DNA of 64,000 bases from Bacteroidota bacterium. Lineage in GTDB: Bacteria; Bacteroidota; Bacteroidia; Chitinophagales; Chitinophagaceae. The notes beneath the pieces were generated by a model, which saw only the letters and a list, made by a program, of their open reading frames with translations, was not told the DNA's origin and searched no databases. The position numbers were made by a program, and so were the translations under genes. Location: assembly GCA_024640225.1 (NCBI GenBank), contig JAHEFK010000005.1:1-64000 (forward strand), read 5' to 3'. How positions within the stretch are numbered: position 1 is the stretch's first letter; each line of letters opens with the position of its first letter. Of the stretch, positions 18,298 through 27,784 are shown one piece after another.

Positions 18298-19320
18298 ATG
18301 ATTTATAGAAGCAAAGCACCTTTAAGAATTGGATTAGCAGGCGGTGGCACCGACGTTAGTCCATATTGTGATGTATATGGTGGAGCTATTCTAAATGCAA
18401 GCATTTCTTTATATGCCTACGCAAGTATAGAACCGCACACTACACCTGTATTCAACTATGAAGCTATCGATCGTGCAGCTACTTTTTCTTTACCGTTAGA
18501 AAATTGTTTACCTATCAATGGTGCGCTAGATTTAGCAAAAGGTGTTTATAACAAAATTGTTTCGTTATACGGACCAGTTCCTAGTGGTTTTACTTTAAAA
18601 ACATATGTAGATGCTGCAGCAGGATCAGGGTTGGGAAGCTCCTCCACCTTGGTGGTGGCTATGTTAGGCGCCTTTGCAGAGTGGATGCAAATTCCACTTG
18701 GCGAATATGATGCCGCTCACTTAGCTTATCAAATAGAACGAGAAGATTTAAAAATGGCGGGCGGTAAACAAGATCAGTATGCAGCTACTTTTGGTGGTTT
18801 TAACTTTATGGAGTTTGGTGCACAAGATAAAGTGATCGTCAATCCTTTAAATATTAAACCTGCTTATATTGCCGAATTAGAAAGCAATCTATTATTGTAT
18901 TACACAGCTACCAGTCGTGTATCTTCACAAATAATAGAAAAGCAACGCGAAAATATCATCGCTAATAATACCGTATCTATTGAGGCTACGCATCAATTAA
19001 AAGAACAAGCATTGCTTATGAAAAATGCTTTATTAAATGGTAAAATTGATGAAATAGGTGCCTTGCTCGATCTTGGTTTCAAAAACAAAAAGCAAATGGC
19101 TCAAGGCATTTCTAATGAAAGCATCGATGAGCTTTATGAATGCGCCTTACAAGCAGGAGCTAGTGGTGGCAAAATAAATGGTGCTGGAGGTGGTGGTTTC
19201 ATGATGTTTTATTGCCCCGGCAACACCAAATATGCAGTAGCCCATGCCTTAAAAAAATATGGTGGCTGGAGCTGTACTTATCAATTTACAAAACAAGGAT
19301 TATATACTTGGCAATTTTAA
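18298..19320 (+). CDS. hddA: GHMP-family sugar kinase, D-glycero-alpha-D-manno-heptose 7-phosphate kinase-like
   Basis: A 340-residue cytoplasmic GHMP kinase. Seen: the N-terminal signature PLRIGLAGGGTDVSPYC (residues 8-24), the phosphate loop GSGLGSSSTL near 112-121 and the C-terminal motif GGKINGAGGGGFMMFY near 284-299. The GGGTD start and overall length match HddA, which makes heptose 1,7-bisphosphate on the way to GDP-D-glycero-D-manno-heptose. A guanylyltransferase of the next-but-one step (HddC-like) is encoded at 58150-58845. The gene is followed after 9 nt by a GT4 glycosyltransferase, consistent with surface glycan synthesis. Fucokinase-like specificity is the main alternative. Confidence 0.78.
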   Translation: MIYRSKAPLRIGLAGGGTDVSPYCDVYGGAILNASISLYAYASIEPHTTPVFNYEAIDRAATFSLPLENCLPINGALDLAKGVYNKIVSLYGPVPSGFTLKTYVDAAAGSGLGSSSTLVVAMLGAFAEWMQIPLGEYDAAHLAYQIEREDLKMAGGKQDQYAATFGGFNFMEFGAQDKVIVNPLNIKPAYIAELESNLLLYYTATSRVSSQIIEKQRENIIANNTVSIEATHQLKEQALLMKNALLNGKIDEIGALLDLGFKNKKQMAQGISNESIDELYECALQAGASGGKINGAGGGGFMMFYCPGNTKYAVAHALKKYGGWSCTYQFTKQGLYTWQF

Positions 19321-19329
19321 TTTCCTACT

Positions 19330-20448
19330 ATGCGCATAGCTATTGTTGGTCCGGCACATCCCTTACGCGAAGGTGGTATAACCACCTTTAATCATCGTCT
19401 TGCCCTGCAATTAATGCAAGAAGGAAAGGAAGTGCTTATCTATTCTTTTTATTTACAATATCCTAATTTTTTATTTCCAGGAACTTCTCAATTTACGACA
19501 GATCCAGCACCTGTTGGACTTACCATTAAATCGATTCTTAATTCCATAAATCCGTTCAACTGGATAAAAGCGGGTTGGCAAATACGGAAAGCGAAGCATG
19601 ATGTAATTATCGTTCGCTATTGGTTGCCCTTTATGGGACCCTGTCTGGGCACTGTTTTACGCATACTCAAAAGAAAAGAAACAAAAATTATTTGTATTGC
19701 CGACAATATGATCCCGCATGAAAAGAGAATTGGTGATCGCATATTTACCCAGTACTTTTCAAAACCCATTGACGCCTTCGTTTGCATGAGTAGAAAAGTG
19801 CAAAAGGACGTAGCGCTTTTTTCTAACAAGCCAAGTTTTTACACACCACATCCTTTATATGATAATTTTGGTGCAGCCACTACAAAAGCTAATGCTTGTG
19901 CTACCTTACAGCTAGCCGCTGATAAAAAATATGTATTGTTTTTTGGTTTTATTCGCGCTTACAAAGGCTTGGACTGGCTTTTAGAGGCTATGGCCGATGA
20001 GCGCATACAAGCTGCTGGAATAGAATTAATTGTTGCTGGTGAATTTTATGATGATCCGCAATTATATAATCAAATAATTGAACAACAGCACTTAAAAAGT
20101 CGCGTTCACCTGTTCACCAATTTTATTCCAAACGACAAGGTAAGCCTCTTTTTTAGTGCAGCCGATTTAGTGGTGCAGCCCTACAAACATGCTACCCAAA
20201 GTGGCATCACGCAAATAGCCTATCATTTTGAAAAACCTATGGTAGTAACGAATGTAGGCGGTTTGGCCGAGGGCGTTCCGCATGGTAAAGTGGGCTTTGT
20301 TGCAGCACCCAATCCTACTGCTATTGCAGATGCTATGCTGAAGTTTTATGAACCTAACAGTTTAGACAATTTGGAACAAAACATACAAATTGAAAAAGCA
20401 AAATATAGTTGGGACGCCTTTACGAAAGTGCTTTTAGGAAACCACTAA
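19330..20448 (+). CDS. glycosyltransferase family 4 protein
   Basis: A 372-residue GT-B fold retaining glycosyltransferase. The N-terminal donor/acceptor lobe begins [21 protein letters not shown]. The C-terminal lobe has [20 protein letters not shown] and [20 protein letters not shown], the region that binds the nucleotide sugar in GT4 enzymes. It sits 9 nt after the heptose kinase gene and is likely co-transcribed, so a role in a cell-surface glycan is inferred. Donor and acceptor are not known. Its end overlaps the convergent ruvB gene by 4 nt. Confidence 0.85.
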   Translation: MRIAIVGPAHPLREGGITTFNHRLALQLMQEGKEVLIYSFYLQYPNFLFPGTSQFTTDPAPVGLTIKSILNSINPFNWIKAGWQIRKAKHDVIIVRYWLPFMGPCLGTVLRILKRKETKIICIADNMIPHEKRIGDRIFTQYFSKPIDAFVCMSRKVQKDVALFSNKPSFYTPHPLYDNFGAATTKANACATLQLAADKKYVLFFGFIRAYKGLDWLLEAMADERIQAAGIELIVAGEFYDDPQLYNQIIEQQHLKSRVHLFTNFIPNDKVSLFFSAADLVVQPYKHATQSGITQIAYHFEKPMVVTNVGGLAEGVPHGKVGFVAAPNPTAIADAMLKFYEPNSLDNLEQNIQIEKAKYSWDAFTKVLLGNH

Positions 20449-21470
20449 AATAATAAAGGAGAATCGAAATCTATTTTTGATTTACCTAAATGCTTATATG
20501 TTTTTTCGGTTGCTTCACGACCTCTTGGGGTTCTGATGATATAGCCTTCCTGAATTAAAAACGGCTCATATACTTCTTCGATAGTACCGGCCTCTTCGCC
20601 TACAGCCGTAGCAATATTATTAATCCCTACTGGTCCGCCTTTGAATTTCTGCACTAAGCAAGAAAGAATTTTATTATCCATTTCATCTAAGCCATTAGCA
20701 TCTACTTGCAATGCAGCTAATCCATGATGGGCAATATCTAAATCGATTGTTCCATTTCCGATAACTTGCGCAAAGTCGCGCATGCGGCGCAATAAGCCAT
20801 TGGCAATACGTGGCGTACCTCTACTTCTTCGTGCTATTTCTAAAGCTGCATCGGACGTTATTTTTACTTTCAATAAATGTGCAGCACGCATAATGATGCG
20901 TTGCAATACTTCTGCCGTATAATATTCTAATCGCGATTTAATTCCAAATCGAGATAACAAAGGAGCGGTTAATAAACCCGAGCGTGTGGTAGCACCAACA
21001 AGCGTAAAAGGATTTAAAGATATTTGAACCGATCGAGCAGCAGGGCCGCTATCAATCATAATATCTAATTTAAAATCCTCCATGGCTGCATATAAATACT
21101 CCTCCACAACATTACTCAATCGATGAATTTCATCTATAAACAAAACATCTCTTGGTTCTAAACTAGTAAGCAAACCTGCTAAGTCTCCTGGTTTTTCTAT
21201 TACCGGACCACTGGTTTCTTTTATGCCCACGCCTAATTCATTTGCTACAATTCTCGATAAGGTAGTTTTACCTAAGCCCGGAGGGCCATGGAATAAGATA
21301 TGGTCTAATGCTTCACCTCTTAAATTAGCTGCCTTAACAAAGATGCGTAGGTTTTCTATTAATTGGGGTTGCCCTGCAAAATCTTCAATGCTTTGCGGAC
21401 GAATCGTATTTTCATACTCTCGTTCTTGTGCACTTAGATGCTCATTAGGGCGTACATTAGAATTGCTCAT
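20445..21470 (-). CDS. ruvB: Holliday junction branch migration ATPase RuvB
   Basis: Hexameric motor that drives branch migration with RuvA before RuvC cuts the junction. The 341-residue length is standard. Seen: Walker [10 protein letters not shown] at 62-70, Walker B DEIHRL near 110, sensor region [19 protein letters not shown], and the C-terminal winged helix ending in [15 protein letters not shown]. ruvC is in the window but 34 kb away; ruvA is not seen. Start is ATG at 21470. Confidence 0.97.
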   Translation of the reverse strand: MSNSNVRPNEHLSAQEREYENTIRPQSIEDFAGQPQLIENLRIFVKAANLRGEALDHILFHGPPGLGKTTLSRIVANELGVGIKETSGPVIEKPGDLAGLLTSLEPRDVLFIDEIHRLSNVVEEYLYAAMEDFKLDIMIDSGPAARSVQISLNPFTLVGATTRSGLLTAPLLSRFGIKSRLEYYTAEVLQRIIMRAAHLLKVKITSDAALEIARRSRGTPRIANGLLRRMRDFAQVIGNGTIDLDIAHHGLAALQVDANGLDEMDNKILSCLVQKFKGGPVGINNIATAVGEEAGTIEEVYEPFLIQEGYIIRTPRGREATEKTYKHLGKSKIDFDSPLLF

Positions 21471-21522
21471 TGCATAAAGATAAATAAACTAATACGATCA
21501 ATTCACAAGAGCGAAATTATTT

Positions 21523-23718
21523 TTATGAATTTGGTTGTTGCCAACATTTTTTTACAGCACGCAATTCATCATAGCTTACTGCATTATCTAAGGCTGCAAT
21601 GATTTCTGCTAACCCTTTGTCGGGCATATTTTCAATAGCCTTTTGGATCCATTTTATTTTTTGTTCATCAATAATTTCTTCCAATGCCATTTTGCCTTCC
21701 TCTACATAAGCAACAAGATGGTTAAAGACGGTACTAGCAGTAAGGGAACGCACAATAGCAATATCTTCAATGCTTTTACCTTCTTTAAACAATCTAAAAC
21801 TAAGCGCTTTGGTGCTTTCTTTAGCTGTTTTGCTTATAGTATTCGAACTAGATAGTAGTGGCTTTAAAGTCAATACTTCGCGCAGTAAAGGGGCAGCCTC
21901 TTTGGCTTCCATAATACCATCAGCTAATAATTTAGCTTGTTTCAAATGATGCTCCCATAAATGATAGCGTTGTTCTATTGCTTTTAAAGAACGTACATAG
22001 GTACTTGTTTTCTTTTTTAATTGCATTTCCTCCATATGTAAGAGGAGTGCTTTATAAAAATTATTTCTAAGCTCTTTTGAAAAATAAGTAATGGCTGCAT
22101 TGGTCCTTTCATTAAATAATTGATACTGATCTTGAGCAGCAAAGGGTGCCAATTGAGCTAATTTTAATTGTAATTTATCTATTATCGGTAGCATCGATTC
22201 TATAAATTGTTTTCGTTCATAAAACCATACTCTTGCCGTTGTGGGATATTCTTTAAAAACTTCTTTATAATGCTCGCCTAAAGCAAGTAAATACGTGTGT
22301 AGTTCCTTCAAACTAAAATTTCGTTTTATAACATCTAAAACAAACTCATTTGTTTTTGTTTTTAACAAGGTTTGTAATGCCTCTAATTGCATTTGCGTAT
22401 TTAAAAAGGCAGCAATACGCGGCTCTGTTTGGATACTATAACTATGTATGGTAGAGTTTAAAATCAATCCATTCAAAGAGGTTAAGCGCGATAATGCTAC
22501 GTATACTTGACCAGCAGCAAAAGAAGCACCAGCATCAATGATAGCCTTCTCAAAAGTAAGTCCCTGGCTTTTATGAATAGTAATAGCCCAAGCAAGTCGT
22601 AAGGGATATTGAGTAAACGAACCTAATACTTCTTCCTTCAAAGCATCTTGCTGTTGCTCATACTGATAACGAATATTCTGCCACACTTCTTTCTCTACTT
22701 TTAATTCATCTGGCGCATCATTGCAAATCACATAAATGGCCTCTTCTTCAATCCTACTTATAAAACCAATTTTACCATTGTAATATTTGCGTTGTTCTCC
22801 TTTATCATTTTTGATAAACATCACTTGCGCACCTTCCTTCAATTCCAAGACTTCTTCTGCCGGATACGCTTTTTCGTAAAATTCTCCATCTATTTGCGCT
22901 TTGTATTTATAACTCTTTCCACGCAGGGCTTCTAGGGCTTCTTTATTGATGGCATCTGCTTTTTGATTATGCGTACTCAATACGATATAGCCTTCTTCGG
23001 CAGATGGCATATACAAAGGATCATATTTTTGATTGAGCTTATCTAATGTAATTTCATCAATGGTATTATTACGAATTGCATTTAATAAATTAATAAACGC
23101 AGGATCATTTTGTCGGTATATGGTTTGCAATTCAATGCTTACCAAGGGCACTTCTTTGAGTGCTTTGGCTTCAAAGAAAAACGGACTAGCATAATAGGAT
23201 AATAATAAAGCCTCTTCTTGTTTTTGCACTACGGGAGGCAATTGATGTAGGTCGCCAATAAATAACATTTGTAGGCCACCAAAGGGTTCGTCTGATTTAC
23301 GAATATGTCGTAAGATTACATCTACCGCATCTAACATATCCGCGCGCACCATCGATACTTCATCAATTATCAATAATTCCAGGGAGCTCAAAACAGCTCG
23401 TTTTTGTGCATTGATTTTTAAATTGGCTAACAATGAATGTTTATCATGCAATTCTGTTTCGCTAACACCATAACCTCTAGTACCACTTGGAATAAACATA
23501 CCCATTGGCAACTGAAATAAGGAATGCATAGTAACCCCACCAGCATTAATAGCAGCTACTCCCGTAGGTGCAACAATCGCCGTTTTCTTGAGGGTATTGG
23601 CTGCTATGTGTTTTAAAAAGGTAGTTTTGCCGGTGCCGGCTCTACCCGTAACAAACACATTACAGTTGGTATATAAAACAAAAGAAGAAGCTAATTCGAA
23701 ATAATCGTTTTGGTGCAT
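21523..23718 (-). CDS. Pif1-like superfamily 1 DNA helicase with C-terminal HTH
   Basis: A 731-residue helicase. The motor has Walker A GRAGTGKTT at 25-33, Walker B LIIDEVSMV near 115, GDLHQLPPV and the late motif LAWAITIHKSQGLTFEKAIID, all as in Pif1/RecD-like SF1B enzymes. Beyond about residue 430 there is a long alpha-helical, charged region, then a predicted helix-turn-helix of the type found at helicase C-termini (LFKEGKSIEDIAIVRSLTAS, about 642-661). A role in replication-fork passage or repair is inferred. Start is ATG at 23718, 33 nt after the acyltransferase gene. Confidence 0.88.
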   Translation of the reverse strand: MHQNDYFELASSFVLYTNCNVFVTGRAGTGKTTFLKHIAANTLKKTAIVAPTGVAAINAGGVTMHSLFQLPMGMFIPSGTRGYGVSETELHDKHSLLANLKINAQKRAVLSSLELLIIDEVSMVRADMLDAVDVILRHIRKSDEPFGGLQMLFIGDLHQLPPVVQKQEEALLLSYYASPFFFEAKALKEVPLVSIELQTIYRQNDPAFINLLNAIRNNTIDEITLDKLNQKYDPLYMPSAEEGYIVLSTHNQKADAINKEALEALRGKSYKYKAQIDGEFYEKAYPAEEVLELKEGAQVMFIKNDKGEQRKYYNGKIGFISRIEEEAIYVICNDAPDELKVEKEVWQNIRYQYEQQQDALKEEVLGSFTQYPLRLAWAITIHKSQGLTFEKAIIDAGASFAAGQVYVALSRLTSLNGLILNSTIHSYSIQTEPRIAAFLNTQMQLEALQTLLKTKTNEFVLDVIKRNFSLKELHTYLLALGEHYKEVFKEYPTTARVWFYERKQFIESMLPIIDKLQLKLAQLAPFAAQDQYQLFNERTNAAITYFSKELRNNFYKALLLHMEEMQLKKKTSTYVRSLKAIEQRYHLWEHHLKQAKLLADGIMEAKEAAPLLREVLTLKPLLSSSNTISKTAKESTKALSFRLFKEGKSIEDIAIVRSLTASTVFNHLVAYVEEGKMALEEIIDEQKIKWIQKAIENMPDKGLAEIIAALDNAVSYDELRAVKKCWQQPNS

Positions 23719-23751
23719 AACTAGTTAAGTTGGATCGTAAAAAAGGTAAGG

Positions 23752-24606
23752 CTATTTGCTATGTTTCCATCTTCTATGACTCCACAACCAATTCTCGGGC
23801 TGCTCTAAAATACGCGCCTCCGCATATTGAACAAAATCACGCGTAATAGTTTCTTGGTCTTTAGTAGCAGCGTTATCGCAATAGCGTTGCATTTTAAACT
23901 GGTAATAGCCCCGCTTAATTTTTAAAATATGGCAAAATACAACCGCTGCTTTTGCATTGATAGCGCCTTGTGCTGGACCTCTATAAAAAGGGGCTTCTCT
24001 ATTCAAAAAAGGCTCCCATTGCGCAATCTCGGTCTTCACAGGGTTTTGATCAGATACTAATGCAAATACATATTGTTGGTCTTTTAGCAAGGCTAAACCT
24101 TCTTTTAATTTATTCGCTGCTATTAATACACTCGATGGATTGCGTTGACGAATCTTATGCATCACTTTTGCAAAAACAGGAGTGGTAATGGGCATGTAAA
24201 CACCCGAAAAAAGTTGTTGCACATTTAATTGACAAGCAATATTTGCCCATTCCCAATTAAAATTATGTGCCATCATTATATTGCAACTAAGCCCTTCTTT
24301 ATAGATGTCATCTAGTACTTCCCAATTGCCAACTATACGTTTGTTCATGCACGCTTTATTCATCGTCAACAGCTTGATGGTTTCGAGCCATTGATCACAA
24401 AAATTTCGGTAAAACTTTTTTGCAATGGCTACTCGAGCTGCTTCAGAATAGGTGGGAAATGATTTAGCTAAATTATCTAAAACTACTTTTTTTCTGTAGC
24501 CTACCAAATAATATAAAATGAAATAAATACCATCGGATAGCGCGTATAACAAAGGAAAAGGCAATAATGCTATGGCATAAAAAAGGACTAAAACCAACAA
24601 ATACAT
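23752..24606 (-). CDS. LpxL/HtrB-family lipid A acyltransferase
   Basis: A 284-residue inner-membrane acyltransferase of the late lipid A acylation family. Seen: an N-terminal membrane helix (about 1-20), the H-X4-E catalytic motif HNFNWE (H114, E119) typical of LpxL/LpxM, and SDQNPVKTEIAQWEPFLNREAPFYRGP, the second conserved block. I use the ATG at 24606; a TTG at 24621 would add five residues. Its position just upstream of the helicase gene gives no further clue. Ornithine- or amino-lipid acylation is an alternative. Confidence 0.85.
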   Translation of the reverse strand: MYLLVLVLFYAIALLPFPLLYALSDGIYFILYYLVGYRKKVVLDNLAKSFPTYSEAARVAIAKKFYRNFCDQWLETIKLLTMNKACMNKRIVGNWEVLDDIYKEGLSCNIMMAHNFNWEWANIACQLNVQQLFSGVYMPITTPVFAKVMHKIRQRNPSSVLIAANKLKEGLALLKDQQYVFALVSDQNPVKTEIAQWEPFLNREAPFYRGPAQGAINAKAAVVFCHILKIKRGYYQFKMQRYCDNAATKDQETITRDFVQYAEARILEQPENWLWSHRRWKHSK

Positions 24607-24693
24607 AAAACAGGGCAACAATTTGATACGTTAATTAACAAAATTAATTTAGAATATTTTAGGCAGATTCACGAAATATCAGAAACTCCCTTT

Positions 24694-24701
24694 TAACTTT
24701 G
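24694..24701 (+). promoter_or_regulatory. putative -7 box of the FAH/3-hydroxyacyl-CoA dehydrogenase operon
   Basis: TAACTTTG matches TAnnTTTG and lies 28 nt before the ATG at 24730. No good -33 TTTG is visible. Confidence 0.4.
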
Positions 24702-24729
24702 TCTATTCAAAAGTACTAAACAAAGCAAT

Positions 24730-25731
24730 ATGAAACTAATAACCTATTCTAAAAACACAAAACAGCAAGTTGCCTTTTATGTAAATGAAATGCTGTTTGA
24801 TGTCAATATGATTAATACTACTCTTCCTACTACGCTAAAAGAACTTTTAGAGGATTGGAGTCATTATCAACCCATCGCACAAAATGCTTACGAACAATTA
24901 CTAGCAAGTACCGAAGGGTTTACAGGCATAGCCTACCAAGATGCTTGCATTATGGCCCCAATTCCAAATCCTACCTCGTGCAGAGATGGTTATGCTTTCC
25001 GCCAACATGTAGCTGCTGCAAGAAGAAATAGAAAGGTAGATATGATTGCAGAATTTGATGCTTATCCTATTTTCTATTTTACCAATCATAATGCTATACA
25101 AGGACCTGGTGCCATTGAATGCATGCCCGATCATTTTCAAAAATTAGATTTTGAATTAGAAATTGCTGCTGTTATTGGTAAAAAAGGAAGAAACTTTACT
25201 GCAGCAGAAGCCGATCAATATATTGCCGGCTATACTATTATGAATGATATGAGTGCACGTACTTTACAAATGGAAGAAATGTTGCTCAATCTTGGTCCAG
25301 CCAAAGGAAAAGATTTTAGTACCGTTATCGGACCTATGTTTGTAACACCCGATGAATTAGCAGCTTACCGCGTTTCAGCAAAAGAAAATCATACCGGTGC
25401 AGCCTATAATCTTACTATGAAATGTTGGGTAAACGGTGTTTTAGTAAGCGAGGGTAATGTGGCAGACATGGATTGGACCTTTGCAGAAATCGTTGAACGT
25501 TGTGCCTATGGTGTAGATGTATTACCCGGAGATGTTATAGGAAGTGGCACGGTAGGAACGGGTTGCTTTTTAGAATTAAATGGTACTGGATTACTAAACG
25601 ATCCAAACTATAAAGTGCAATGGTTGCAAGATGGAGATGTAGTAGAAATGGAAATTACTGGGTTAGGAAAATTATCAAATACTATAAAAGCAGTAGCTAG
25701 CGATTTTAGTATTTTAAAACTAAAAAAATAA
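24730..25731 (+). CDS. fumarylacetoacetate hydrolase family protein
   Basis: A 333-residue enzyme of the FAH superfamily, which cleaves or hydrates beta-diketo or 2-keto acids in aromatic compound breakdown. Seen: the metal-binding stretch DFELE (140-144) followed by AAVIGKKGRN, the conserved TIMNDMSART block, and a later VLPGDVIGSGTVGTGC block. A fumarylacetoacetase role in tyrosine degradation is possible, but the length and start are also seen in broader FAH-family enzymes. The next gene, a 3-hydroxyacyl-CoA dehydrogenase, begins 4 nt later, so the two probably form an operon. Confidence 0.85.
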   Translation: MKLITYSKNTKQQVAFYVNEMLFDVNMINTTLPTTLKELLEDWSHYQPIAQNAYEQLLASTEGFTGIAYQDACIMAPIPNPTSCRDGYAFRQHVAAARRNRKVDMIAEFDAYPIFYFTNHNAIQGPGAIECMPDHFQKLDFELEIAAVIGKKGRNFTAAEADQYIAGYTIMNDMSARTLQMEEMLLNLGPAKGKDFSTVIGPMFVTPDELAAYRVSAKENHTGAAYNLTMKCWVNGVLVSEGNVADMDWTFAEIVERCAYGVDVLPGDVIGSGTVGTGCFLELNGTGLLNDPNYKVQWLQDGDVVEMEITGLGKLSNTIKAVASDFSILKLKK

Positions 25732-25735
25732 ATAC

Positions 25736-26857
25736 ATGATTGTTGGCGTAATTGGTTCAGGAGCAATGGGTGCAGGCATAGCGCAAGTAGCAGCTATGGC
25801 CGGGCATACCGTTTGGATTTATGATACGCAGCAAGCTGCCTTAGAGAAGGCAAGTGCCGCTCTAAAATCGAATCTAAGCAAATTAGAAGAAAAAGGAAAA
25901 ATTAAAGATGCAGCCAGCCTATTTGCTTCCATGCATTTTGTAAGCAGTCTTAGTGCTCTTGCCCCTTGTAAATTAGTTATTGAAGCGATTGTAGAAAATC
26001 TAAGCATTAAAAAAACAGTTTTTAGTGAATTAGAAACCATTGTTGCCGACGATTGTCTGTTGGCAAGTAATACCTCTTCCTTGTCCATTACCTCCATTGC
26101 AGCTGCATGTAAATTGCCACAACGTGTTTTAGGCCTTCATTTTTTCAATCCAGCGCCCCTTATGGCTTTGGTTGAAGTTATACCTGCTATTCAAACCGAT
26201 GCCGCTCTAATAGCATCCATGAAAGAACTCATGATGGCATGGGGAAAAACTCCTGTTATCGCAAAAGATACCCCTGGTTTTATTGTCAATCGAGTTGCAC
26301 GCCCTTATTATGGAGAAGCAATAAGAATATATGAAGAAGGCATAGCCGATATGGCTACAATCGATTGGGCACTTACACAAATTGGTGGATTTAAAATGGG
26401 CCCTTTTGCATTGATGGATTATATAGGGCATGATGTGAATTACGTAGTAACAGCAACTGTTTTTGAATCTTTTTATTTCGACCCACGCTATAAACCTTCC
26501 TTCTCTCAAAAACGCTTATTAGAAGCCGGGTGGTTGGGTAGAAAAACGGGGAGAGGATTTTATAATTACACCCAAGGGGAAACCACACCTGCGGCAAATG
26601 AAGATGCAGTACTTGGCAAACAAATAGTAGAACGCGTTTTGGCTATGCTGATCAATGAAGCCCTAGAGGCCTTACATTTAAATATTGCTAGCGCGGCAGA
26701 TTTAGAAACCGCTATGACTAAAGGTGTCAATTATCCAAAAGGCTTATTGGCTTGGTGCGAAGAATGGGGTAAAGAAAAGGTGCTTGCAGTGCTCGACAAT
26801 TTATACAACAATTATCACGAAGATCGATATAGAGCTTGCGTACTGCTCAGAAAATAA
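25736..26857 (+). CDS. 3-hydroxyacyl-CoA dehydrogenase
   Basis: Oxidises 3-hydroxyacyl-CoA to 3-ketoacyl-CoA with NAD+. The 373-residue protein has the Rossmann motif GSGAMGAGIA at 7-16, the catalytic region LGLHFFNPAPLMALVEVI, DTPGFIVNRVARPYYGEA and two C-terminal helical 3HCDH domains, the second ending near VNYPKGLLAWCEEWG. The double C-terminal domain recalls PaaH/HbdA types, fitting the PaaE-type reductase at the left end, though they are 24 kb apart. It is not fused to an enoyl-CoA hydratase. It follows the FAH gene by 4 nt and ends 2 nt before the convergent ArsC-like gene. Confidence 0.92.
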   Translation: MIVGVIGSGAMGAGIAQVAAMAGHTVWIYDTQQAALEKASAALKSNLSKLEEKGKIKDAASLFASMHFVSSLSALAPCKLVIEAIVENLSIKKTVFSELETIVADDCLLASNTSSLSITSIAAACKLPQRVLGLHFFNPAPLMALVEVIPAIQTDAALIASMKELMMAWGKTPVIAKDTPGFIVNRVARPYYGEAIRIYEEGIADMATIDWALTQIGGFKMGPFALMDYIGHDVNYVVTATVFESFYFDPRYKPSFSQKRLLEAGWLGRKTGRGFYNYTQGETTPAANEDAVLGKQIVERVLAMLINEALEALHLNIASAADLETAMTKGVNYPKGLLAWCEEWGKEKVLAVLDNLYNNYHEDRYRACVLLRK

Positions 26858-26859
26858 GC

Positions 26860-27204
26860 TTACAAAACCGATAAAGCCGCTGCGCTTCTGGCTATCCAAG
26901 CTTTTGTAGCCAGTTCAATAATAGGGCGCTCTAATAAAATGGGATATTGCACGATAGCCTTAATCCAATCTTGCTCCTTATAGGATGAGGTATCCCCTAA
27001 GGCTTTAAAACTAGGCTCTTTGATTCTAATGATAGCTGAAACTGATAGCTGTAATTTTTTTAGTAAAGCAACGAGTTCTTGCTGAGATAGGGGTTGCTCT
27101 AAATAATAGCGGATAGCTACTTGGTAGCCCTTTTCTTGAAGGGCCTGCAAGGCGGCTCTGCTCTTGCCACAGCGATTATTATGATATAGGGTAGCTGTTT
27201 TCAT
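26860..27204 (-). CDS. ArsC/Spx-family thioredoxin-fold protein
   Basis: A 114-residue protein of the arsenate reductase (glutaredoxin-type) family. The single active-site cysteine lies in YHNNRCGKSRAAL (C13), the position used for arsenate or thiol chemistry. The later IRIKEPSFKALG block matches the family. It may be an arsenate reductase or a YffB-like protein of other function; no ars genes are near. The ATG overlaps the stop of the epimerase gene by one base, indicating coupling. Confidence 0.82.
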   Translation of the reverse strand: MKTATLYHNNRCGKSRAALQALQEKGYQVAIRYYLEQPLSQQELVALLKKLQLSVSAIIRIKEPSFKALGDTSSYKEQDWIKAIVQYPILLERPIIELATKAWIARSAAALSVL

Positions 27205-27602
27205 TATTTAATTTCTTGACATAGTTCCACTAATACCCCATGTGCCGATTTGGGATGTAAAAAACATACTAGTTTATTATCAGCACCTTTTTTGGGTACT
27301 TCATTTAAAACTTGATAGCCCAATGCAGAAAGGCGTTTCATTTCGGCTACAATATCTTCTACCTCAAAAGCGATATGATGAATACCCTCTCCCTTTTTAA
27401 GAATAAATTTGGCTATAGGACTTTCATCATGCATGGCTTCTAATAATTCGATTTTAGAATCAGCTAGTTGAAAGAAAGCGGTTTCCACCCCTTCCGAAGC
27501 AACTTGTTCTTTTTTGTAACACGGCGTTTGTAAGAGTTGCTCATATGTTTTTACGGCTTGCTCCATGTCTGCAACAGCAATACCAATATGTTCTATTTTC
27601 AT
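27204..27602 (-). CDS. mce: methylmalonyl-CoA epimerase
   Basis: A 132-residue VOC-fold metalloenzyme that interconverts (2R)- and (2S)-methylmalonyl-CoA, linking B12-dependent methylmalonyl-CoA mutase to propionyl-CoA metabolism. Seen: MKIEHIGIAVADMEQAV at the start with the metal-binding His, the central ETAFFQLADSKIELLEA, GIHHIAFEVEDI with further metal ligands, and a C-terminal HGVLVELCQ with the last Glu. Length is normal. The mutase is not in the window. It is the first gene of a two-gene unit with the ArsC-like gene. Confidence 0.9.
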   Translation of the reverse strand: MKIEHIGIAVADMEQAVKTYEQLLQTPCYKKEQVASEGVETAFFQLADSKIELLEAMHDESPIAKFILKKGEGIHHIAFEVEDIVAEMKRLSALGYQVLNEVPKKGADNKLVCFLHPKSAHGVLVELCQEIK

Positions 27603-27741
27603 AATCCGCTATTTATCCTGCAAAATACATTGTTTTGGTACAAAATAAGCGCCTCTCCTTAAAATATGCTTAATCAATTTTACTAATAGCGTTATAAAGA
27701 AAGTGTAAGTGCTTAAATTCTATATTACATAGGTTTTGATG

Positions 27742-27749
27742 TACCTTTG
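27742..27749 (+). promoter_or_regulatory. putative -7 box of the isc operon
   Basis: TACCTTTG is an exact TAnnTTTG match 35 nt before the iscS ATG. No well-spaced -33 element and no obvious IscR-type palindrome is visible between the box and the start. Confidence 0.45.
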
Positions 27750-27784
27750 TAGTAGTTAAAATCGGATTAGAACGAACCTATATT

